64,000 bases of DNA. Source: Petaurus breviceps papuanus (taxonomy: Eukaryota; Chordata; Mammalia; Diprotodontia; Petauridae). Positions 57,020 to 64,000 of the stretch are shown here, one piece after another; position 1 is the first letter of the stretch; every line of letters begins with the position of its first letter. The notes under the pieces are model-generated. The model worked only from the letters and a program-made list of their open reading frames with translations. It ran no database searches and was not told the DNA's origin. The stretch is from NCBI GenBank assembly GCA_028583685.1, contig JAMXIF010001253.1, positions 74,211,461 to 74,275,460 of the forward strand, read 5' to 3'. The position numbers were made by a program, and so were the translations under genes.

Positions 57020-58335
57020 CTATAGAGTTAGTCAGTGAGTAATGTATAATGGAGATGGAGAGACAGGCTGAGGCTATGTTGCAAAGGCTTTAAATACCAA
57101 AAAGGGAAGTGATATTTCTTCCTGAAGACAACAGGGAGGTAAGAGTTCATTTTGGAGTTCATTGAGTGACATGGAAAGATCTGTCCCTTAGGAAAAGCAT
57201 ATTACCAGCTACATGGACAGTTTGAAGCTTAGAGACAGATTAGATTGGAAACAGGGTATGAACTAGAAATGATGGTCATCTACATGGAAGGAAGGGATCA
57301 GAAGTTAGAAATATTGTGGAGGTATTAAGAACAAGATCTAGCAACTGAAATGAAATATTGGTTGAGAGAGAGTGAAGAATCAAGGATAATTCTGAGATTG
57401 GGAGACTGGAAGGATAACTAGTGTCCTTAATACAAAGAGGGAATTTCTTTTTTTTTTCTCTTTTTTTCTTTTTGAAGGGCAATTGGTGTTAAGTGACTTG
57501 CCCAAGGTCACATGGCTAGTTTTTGTGTTAAATGTCTGAGGCTGGATTTGATCTTAGGTCCTCCTGACTCCAGTGCCAGTGTTCTATTCACTGCACTGTA
57601 GCTACCCCACAAATAGGGAATTTCAGAAGAGAGATATTTTTAGTGCAAAAGATAATGAGTTCTCTTTTTTACATGTTTGGGATTGAGTTGTCTACGGAAC
57701 ATCCGATTGGAAATATGCAATAGGCAGCTAGAGATAAGTGACTGGAGTTCCAAGAATGGCTGAGGCTAGATAAATAAATCTGGGGGACAACTGCAGAGAA
57801 ATGATCATTAATACCATGGGAGCTAAAGAGAGAGAGAAGAAAAGGGGGCTCAGGATAGAGTCTTGGTGTACACCCACAATTAGGGGGCAGAATATAGACA
57901 ATGATCCAGTGAAGAAAACTCAGAAAGAACAGTCAGGTAGGTAGGAGAAAAAACAATGAGCAGAATCATGAAAACTCTCAGAGGAGAGAATATCCAGGAG
58001 GGGGTGGTCAACAGCTTAAATTCTGTCAAGAAAGATGATAACTGAGAAAAGGCCATCAGATGTAACAATTTAAAAATAACCGATAATTTTGGAGAAAATG
58101 GTTTCAATTGAGTACTTTGGTAGGAAGTCAGATTGAAAAAAAATTTTAGGAGTGAATGAAAGAAGATGAAGTAGAAATGAGTATATATAGCTCTTTCTAA
58201 CAATTTGACTACAAAGGGAATTAAGATGTAGGATAATGGCTTGAAAGGGTGGTAGGATTTAATGAGGATTTTTAATTATGAGACTTCAGCACGTCTATAG
58301 AGAGTATGAGAAACATCAGTAGAGGAGAGATTGAA
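57020..58335 (-). mobile_element. L2 LINE, antisense 3' half
   Basis: 'gaagtgatatttcttcctga', 'gaatcaaggataattctgag', 'gagttgtctacggaacatcc', 'gagtcttggtgtacacccac' and 'gagtactttggtaggaagtc' match antisense L2 RT and 3' UTR. On the minus strand 57880-58203 retains an RT-like stretch (FSPTYLTVLSEFSSLDHC, for the family's FSSYLSDR..F motif). A SINE sits inside. Confidence 0.82.
57448..57608 (-). mobile_element. tRNA-derived SINE in L2
   Basis: A T-rich start, 'gggcaattggtgttaagtga', 'cttgcccaaggtcacatggc', then head complement 'cactgcactgtagctacccc'. Duplication ACAAAGAGGGAATTTC (57432-57447) and ACAAATAGGGAATTTC (57609-57624), 16 bp with one difference. Confidence 0.93.
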
Positions 58336-58342
58336 ACAATGG

Positions 58343-58475
58343 GAGGACAACTAGGTAGCTCTGGACTCAGAAGGTCATGAGGTCAAATCCAGCCTCAGAC
58401 ACTTGACACTTACTAGCTGTGTGACCCTGCACAAGTCACTTAAGCCCAATTGCCTCCCCCTAAAATAAATTAGAG
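58343..58475 (+). mobile_element. tRNA-derived SINE
   Basis: 'ggacaactaggtagctctgg', 'cctcagacacttgacactta', 'tgtgtgaccctgcacaagtc' and 'cttaagcccaattgcctccc', with a weak A-tail. Confidence 0.88.
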
Positions 58476-58509
58476 AGAGGAAAGATGATTGAGGGAGTGG
58501 TCTACCAGA

Positions 58510-58742
58510 AAATGATGATCATGATGATTATTTATATAGCACAAGATTTACAAAGTACCTTACAAAAATATCTCATTTTATCCTCAAAACAATTAAGGTA
58601 CTAATGTTATCCAAATTTTCCAGGTAAGGAAACTGAGGAAGGCAAAAATTAAGTGAATTGCCACTAAGCTATTGTGTCTGCAGCTGGATTTGAATTCACT
58701 TCTCCCTGACTCCAGGTTCAGTGCTCTATTTACTGCAGAAGA
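58510..58742 (-). repeat. MIR
   Basis: Antisense MIR: 'gatttacaaagtaccttaca', 'ggtaaggaaactgaggaagg' and 'ccaggttcagtgctctattt'. Confidence 0.82.
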
Positions 58743-58834
58743 CAAGAGGGCATGAAATTAAAGACATGTAAAAAGAGTTCTTTGTGAAGCTGGAGTCTCA
58801 CAATGGGGGATGTTAAAATGTTTTGCAATTTTTC

Positions 58835-59150
58835 TCAATAAATCACATTATAGAATTTGAGAGTAAAAGAGATATCAGTGGCCAGCTAGTCCAGCTCATG
58901 CAAAAAAGGAATCCCCATTACAAAATACTTAATAAGAAACTATCCTATTTCTGCTGGAAGACTATCAAGGAGGAAGAACCCATATATTCCAATAAACAGG
59001 ACATTCCACTTCGCAACAATTCTAATTGCTCAAAAATTTTCCCTGATGTCAAGAATGAATTGGACTCTTTGCAGCTTCTATTCACTGTTCCTCAATCAGT
59101 TTGTGTTTTGAGGACAAACAAATCCCTCCTTTCAATTATGGCAATATGAA
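58835..59150 (-). repeat. CR1/L3 LINE fragment
   Basis: 'ggccagctagtccagctcat', 'aggacattccacttcgcaac', 'aattttccctgatgtcaaga' and 'gcagcttctattcactgttc' match the antisense end of CR1/L3. The 108-codon open frame (58823-59149) comes from this repeat. Confidence 0.7.
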
Positions 59151-59334
59151 GCCATCCTCAAAAGAGAAGGTGACAAGAGGGAAAGGTGCAGGAAGCTTGA
59201 GGAGAGAAACTTTAGAACAGATTCTGGGACAAAGAATTAGTCAAGGAAGAACAAAAAGACAGTAATAATAGTTTCTTTTTAGTTGCTCCTTTACATGGAT
59301 CATCTCATTAGATCTTTACAAGGAAAGAAATAAG

Positions 59335-59515
59335 GAAACAAGTATTTATTAAGCATCTACTATATGCTTTACAAATATTGTCTCTTGTTCTCCAGTACTA
59401 TTACCCCCATTTTACAGTTGAGGAAACTAAGGTAAATAGAGGTTAAGTGATTTATCCAGGGTTACACAACACAGTTAGCAAATGTCTGAGATTGGAATTC
59501 AACTCAAGAGTAGGT
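59335..59515 (-). repeat. MIR
   Basis: 'ttaagcatctactatatgct', 'ccattttacagttgaggaaa', 'gaggttaagtgatttatcca' in antisense MIR order. Confidence 0.8.
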
Positions 59516-59529
59516 AAGAGAAAGTTATA

Positions 59530-59645
59530 ACATTTCACACTTTTGAGATTTAACAGATGAGAAAGATTCAGAGAGGTTGTGATTTACTTAAAATAATACT
59601 GCTAGTAAGTAGTTGAGTGAGCGTGGAATCCAGGCAATATCTAGT
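59530..59645 (-). repeat. MIR fragment
   Basis: 'aacagatgagaaagattcag' and 'gagcgtggaatccaggcaat' are a decayed antisense core. Confidence 0.5.
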
Positions 59646-59649
59646 AGTC

Positions 59650-59990
59650 TGGGGCATGTGTGGCATTTATGTGATTGGACAACCCAGTCCACAGCTTGAC
59701 TAATGAGAGAATATTGGAAACTACTCACCAATCATAGTAGCTGCCACATAACTAAGATAGGTCCCAAGTGCTGTGGCTGTGACCCCAGCACACCCCCTGG
59801 TGATGGTAGTTTTCATTACACATTGTAAAAAATAAAGTACAGCCTTTCAGAGGGGGAGGGGCCATTGTGCACCCTACCAGTTAGTATACACATAGCGGAT
59901 TAGGTGGAAAAGAGACTGTACACAGAAAGATTAGGTGGGAGATTACTTTATTAATCCCAGATAGGATCAGGGACTGTAATTTCATTGGTC
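59650..59990. other. unassigned, possibly LTR-derived
   Basis: TG at 59657 and CA at 59821 enclose a moderately GC-rich block, and an AATAAA occurs at about 59831. I find no target duplication, so I do not call an LTR. Confidence 0.3.
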
Positions 59991-59992
59991 AA

Positions 59993-60200
59993 GTAGTTAT
60001 TCTCAAACTTTCAAGAACTCTTAAAATTTTTGAGAACCCCCAAAAGAATTATTTGTTTATATGGGTTACATCTATTGACACTTAAGATGTTAGAGAGTAA
60101 AACATCTTACTATTATTATGAAAATAATATTGACTCTGCAGATCTGCTGAAAGAATCCCAGGGACCCAGAAGGAGTCCCTGGATCAGACTTTAAAAACTA
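59993..60200. repeat. hAT-Charlie-like non-autonomous element
   Basis: The ends 'agttattctcaaactttcaa' and 'tggatcagactttaaaaact' (complement 'agtttttaaagtctgatcca') are worn inverted repeats of the 'cagtggttctcaaact' type. Inside are 'ttgtttatatgggttacatc' and 'tcccagggacccagaaggag', blocks typical of the family. Confidence 0.65.
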
Positions 60201-60224
60201 ATGGGTAAAGATACTAGCTCTCCC

Positions 60225-60390
60225 AATACAAGTCAGCACCTTCTATAAAATGTATAGTTTAAAAGAGTTTCCTAGAGCACTGAGAGGTTAAGTGATGTGT
60301 CCTGGATCACAGAGCCAGAATGTGACAGAACACAGTCTTGCACACTAATTTTCCTGGCTTCAAGGAAGGCTCTTCATCCCATATACTTAG
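60225..60390 (-). repeat. CORE-SINE, 'cctagagcactgagagg' variety
   Basis: 'gtttcctagagcactgagag' and 'gttaagtgatgtgtcctgga', the same variant as 1880-2022. Confidence 0.65.
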
Positions 60391-60399
60391 GCTCCCTAA

Positions 60400-61490
60400 C
60401 ATAGGAGGTGATAAAGGTCTAACATAGGGTAATAGCAAAAGAATGGAAAAGAAGGGGCATGTGAGGAAAACATTTTGAAGGGAAAACTGATGGGACTTGG
60501 CAACTCATAGGATAAGGAAAAAGATATGGGAAAGGGAAGATTCAAAGAAGACCATTACAAAGAAATACAATGAGTAAGGAATGTGATCCCTAAGCTCAGA
60601 TGGTTTTTCTTTCCAGTGTAAGAAAGACTAGGTTTTGTCAATTTTAAAAAAAAATTATACTTTTCATTGAAGAGAAACTTGAACCCATTCTGAAGAAGAA
60701 AAACATTAATGCAAGTGAGTAAAAATGAATCTTTAGAGATAAAAGGAACCATGCCGGGCAAGTGCAGAAATTCATCTCCTCAGGCGATTCCGCATTCTTT
60801 CCTTCTAAGGAATGTAAGTGCCCATCAACCTAAGGATAAGCTGCCCTCTCATTCAAAGCAGACTTTTCTCAAGGCCACCCACATCTGCCCAAGAAACATC
60901 TAGTCTTCCTTCCCCTCCCCCACTCTCCCTTCATAAGATACATAGTCTAAAGAAACTACAGCTGGGGAAAGATGGTTGTACTTCGGTACTGAGGTTTCAC
61001 AATATAAACACCAATTATATCTGATTATATCATTTTGCATACGTACATCTGTCCCAAATTAGAAATACTTGTGAATGGAATACCATGAATGTCTTTGAAG
61101 TTCATTACTGTTACATTTCTGCACCAGGGAGACCTTTCGTTTGTTTACAGAGTGAATTGCCAGTTTCCCCAAACTGAGGGATATCAAGTAACCACTATGG
61201 TTTACGTTATAGAATAGTTAATGTAGATGAAAAGATTTCTTCAATCAAGTCATATTGCTATGTTATTACCAGTAGTACAAAACAACATCAGTAAATCAAG
61301 GTAATGTAAATAAACTGAAGGTTATGAGGGGCTCCTTAAAACAAAATAGGAGTTTTGTTTTATGTTTTTGGAATAGACTGAAAGCAAAGCAGGAGAAGGG
61401 AAAGAAGAGGCAGTTGTATTGTGTTTATGTGTCCCCCTGTCTTCCCCAGGTATCTTAATGTGCTGTGGTTCTGCTTGTGGGGGAGGAAAG
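60400..61490. other. unassigned, repeat-poor DNA
   Basis: No gene or repeat recognised. 61000-61320 has mixed composition ('gtctttgaagttcattactg', 'gagacctttcgtttgtttac') and no repeat signature, so it is another candidate for a conservation test. Confidence 0.35.
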
Positions 61491-61511
61491 TTTGGGGGAA
61501 AGGAGAGCAGA

Positions 61512-61555
61512 AGACTGAAACGTGGTATGAAACATGGTATGAAACATGGTACCAG
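61512..61555. repeat. three tandem 13 bp units
   Basis: 'gaaacgtggtat', 'gaaacatggtat' and 'gaaacatggtac' follow one another at the edge of the LTR-like block. Confidence 0.8.
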
Positions 61556-61800
61556 GGGAAAAAACAGAAACTACAAGACTGACAAAGAAGACAAACATTT
61601 ATTCACGAGTTCGAACCCGGGTCCAACCATACACTTAAGATGGAGGACCCCGAGTGTCTTCTCGGGCATTCTTTTATACAGTTCTTGGGGAGAGCGGGAA
61701 ACACAAAGGTCAGGGATTGGGTGACAGACAAGTATGAGCTTTATTTCCTGATTTGGGAGGCCCCTTCTCAAAGACCAAGACTGTGAGGATACATTAATGA
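61540..61800 (-). mobile_element. LTR-like block (ERV1-like), part 1
   Basis: On the minus strand a TATA-like 'ctgtataaaag' (61671-61681) is followed 70 bases on by AATAAA (TTTATT at 61598-61603) and a T/G-rich stretch, which is the order of U3-R-U5. A fossil. Ends and target duplication are not resolved, and no viral genes are seen. The 66- and 101-codon frames are not genes. Confidence 0.5.
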
Positions 61801-61829
61801 TAAGGTAAGATCAATGGATGAATGGTGGT

Positions 61830-62387
61830 GATGGGGGTCGGGATCCCAATAGGTTCAGCAGGAACCCTGATCTTACCTCAGACCAGAAAACCTGCAATAT
61901 CGTCTGGAAAGAATTCAAGGTCTCAGGCTTAATTGGAGTGAGAGTTGTAGAAGTTTATTGTTAAGCTTCCACGAGAAGTGGGCAAGAGTCCTTTAGGGGA
62001 CCAGCAAGTGAGGGGGTACATGCCTTTACCTTTCAAGGGTAGGGCTGCCATTGTCAGGGCTGACCAGACAGGAGGGGCCTCAGTTCATAGACAAAGGTCA
62101 GAGCTGACCAAGAGGAGCATGTGAATAGATAGTTTAGATAAGATTTGGGCCAGACCAAAGGAGACAAAAGGCAAGGATAAAGGAGGGTGCGGGCCAGGCC
62201 CAGAAGAAATGAAGAGATTAAGTAACAACAGAGGGGTCACAGGGTGTTGCCTAGGTGGAGTGTGGGATAGGGAGAAGGGGCAGATCTCAAGGGTGGGAAA
62301 GGACAAATTGCAGTTACAATTGAACAGACTGGTTTTACAAGTTGGTTTCACAAATTGATCTAGACCCCAGGTACCCCGTCATTATCA
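61830..62387 (-). mobile_element. LTR-like block (ERV1-like), part 2
   Basis: On the minus strand it begins TGATAATGACGGGG at 62387. It has AATAAA (TTTATT at 61954-61959) and then a stretch ending near 'tattgggatcccgaccccc', which looks like an LTR/leader junction. A fossil in the same orientation as part 1, perhaps from one element or two neighbouring ones. Confidence 0.5.
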
Positions 62388-62391
62388 GTGG

Positions 62392-64000
62392 GATACAGGG
62401 AGGGAGGGAATTTAGAATTGAAAATAAACTTTTTTAAATGATAAAGTAAAAGTAAAAATTGATTTTCTAAAATGATAAAAAGAGTCTACCCTACCCCTCT
62501 AGTGCCCAGTTAAGAACTTTAAGTGTCACGGGCAATTAAGTCTACAGCAACAAAAGCAAAGACATTCTCATGAATAGCACCTGAGATCCCCCCTCCCATA
62601 TACACATGGAACCCCTGATAACCTTGAGTTTATTTAGATTACCTTGATTTCATACAAACATGGACCCCAAGAAAGTCATCATAGATTCAAGGTCTCTATT
62701 GGGTATGGTCAACAACCTCTAAAAACAATAGTTCAGGAGTCCTGATTAATTAATGTATTTACTTTTACCAAGCCAAATAGAAAGGACATTAGTTCAAAGC
62801 AAATCTATCAGAATAGCAAAGTTAAGTTGTAAGATCCTGCCATACCCACTGAAATCTACCTGCCCACAATTTCCACACCACCAGTGGAGGAAATGCACAG
62901 GTGCCAAAAATACACATAATCAGCAAATGTACATGAAGAGGCACAGAGCAGATACATGCCTAGAGGACACACTTACAGGAACACATGTAGCCAGAGAACC
63001 AAGGTAAAGGACCACATATTGAGGGCATACACACTAAAACATGTGCCCCGACTGCATGTGTCATCATCAGATTACTTACCACTTACAACTCACATGTTGT
63101 AGAAATGCCTGCCCGTGTCCTTTGGTGATATCATCATACTGTTCTCTTCTGTTCTTTACTATGCCTCTCCTCTCTAGTGCCATCTGCCTGTCTTCAGCAA
63201 TATCCAGCCTCTCTAAACCTTCTGTTAATTCTCTACCACTGTCTATTGGGTATGGTGTGTTGGATCTCCTGAATGGGAGTTCTAGAGTCCTTTTAGACCT
63301 AAAGCTTTGACACCTGTGTCTGGGCAGCCACAAAAAGCCAGTGGATGCCTCTCTCTTTTTGACTGCCTTTCTGCTGTTCTCACATGAAGTTCCTGGATCC
63401 AGCCAACAATCCACTAGGACCAGTGTTCTAGAGCCCTGAACTTTCCATCTCCTGCTGATTACAGTGTGTACCCAGAGGAAAAACTGTTAGGGGCCAAGCC
63501 AGGTGTCCTTCCATCTGTCCCACAGCAACCACTTCCACCAATACCAGCATAAAGCTTCTCCCTTCTCCTGCTGCCAGCCAAATGCCCCAAATGAGATGTG
63601 GAGAGCTTCCAGTACATAGAGCAACCTGCCCTTAAACTTCAGGGCTCCCATCTCCTGTTGCACACATCCTTTGTGGGTAGAGGAGTGGTGCCCTGTACTC
63701 AGTGATGAACATTATCACACCTGCTCATACCAATCAGATCCAATGATTCTGTCATACTCTAGATCACCATCCAAAGCCCATTCCTCACCCCCTATCACCC
63801 AATTCTAGGCTACAAGCAAAGTTAGAGATGTAAGGGTGTGCTGGAACCAACTTGTACTGTACCTCAAGAGTGGATTGTTAAATTTTCAGTGAGAACATTC
63901 ACACCTCAGAAACCAGTAAACACTGGAAATCAAGACTTCATTTATTGTTTGTTGATTGCTTAGTTTTAAGAAAATGAAGATTGAACTTAAGTGTATCATG
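62392..64000. other. unassigned DNA
   Basis: No recognised repeat family. A 112-codon minus-strand frame at 63076-63414 (Arg/Glu-rich, for example GRELTEGLERLDIAEDRQMA) faces an 89-codon plus-strand frame over the same bases. I do not recognise either, and neither has splice or promoter support in view. Confidence 0.35.

Noticed and set aside
58823-59149. 108-codon open frame as a gene
   Set aside because: It lies within an antisense CR1/L3 fragment.
59657-59821. A short TG..CA block as an LTR
   Set aside because: No target duplication and no relative in the window.

Overview
This 64 kb window looks like intergenic or intronic DNA from a marsupial, probably of the Australian lineage. The evidence is the repeat content: tRNA-derived SINEs with the 'ggtggc-cag-gaatagagcac' head and a 'cttaaccccaattg' end, CORE-SINEs fused to an RTE/BovB-like tail, marsupial L1 and HAL1 elements, and long L2 copies. 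As I remember it, the common Monodelphis SINE1 has a longer 3' tail that these copies lack, so I lean towards an australidelphian. I found no host protein-coding exon, no functional RNA gene and no CRISPR-like array. Nearly every long open reading frame is a transposon piece, a shadow of one, or low-complexity DNA.

Layout. 0-6.5 kb: unassigned AT-rich DNA with MIR copies. 6.9-9.3 kb: a plus-strand L2 interrupted by two insertions, one of which looks like a retrocopied 3' UTR. 12.6-17.8 kb: a plus-strand L1 carrying a SINE, a hAT MITE, an internal 144 bp duplication and a two-level LTR nest (an LTR inside an LTR inside the L1 3' end). 18.4-21.8 kb: a long minus-strand L2 hosting a SINE and a young L1 3' fragment with a twin-priming inversion. 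22.6-24.4 kb: L2, CORE-SINEs and a 260 nt pure-purine tract. 25.9-28.8 kb: a HAL1-like element (ORF1 only) on the minus strand. 30.4 kb: a 172 nt pure-pyrimidine tract. 33.1 and 34.2 kb: two related solo LTRs in opposite orientation, the second inside a CORE-SINE. 39.5-40.8 kb: a solo LTR of the same family as the 16-17.7 kb one, on the opposite strand. 42.5-43.4 kb: an L1 3' end inside a MIR. 45.5-46.7 kb: an old L1 with two tandem SINEs. 52.3-53.0 kb: an LTR element remnant with a SINE in it. 54.4-56.9 kb: a second HAL1 with 15 bp target duplications, inside an older hAT-like element. 57-58.3 kb: L2. 59-62.4 kb: CR1/L3, MIR, hAT and LTR-like pieces.

The elements do not form a pathway; they form a stratified insertion record. 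Target-site duplications can be read directly for at least eleven insertions and give an order: L2, MIR and hAT oldest; then L1 and HAL1; then LTRs and tRNA-SINEs. Non-autonomous partners sit beside their likely machinery: tRNA-SINEs with L1, CORE-SINEs with RTE, HAL1 with L1. I did not find a new biological system. The best leads are the structural events in the findings and a few repeat-poor stretches that deserve a conservation test.
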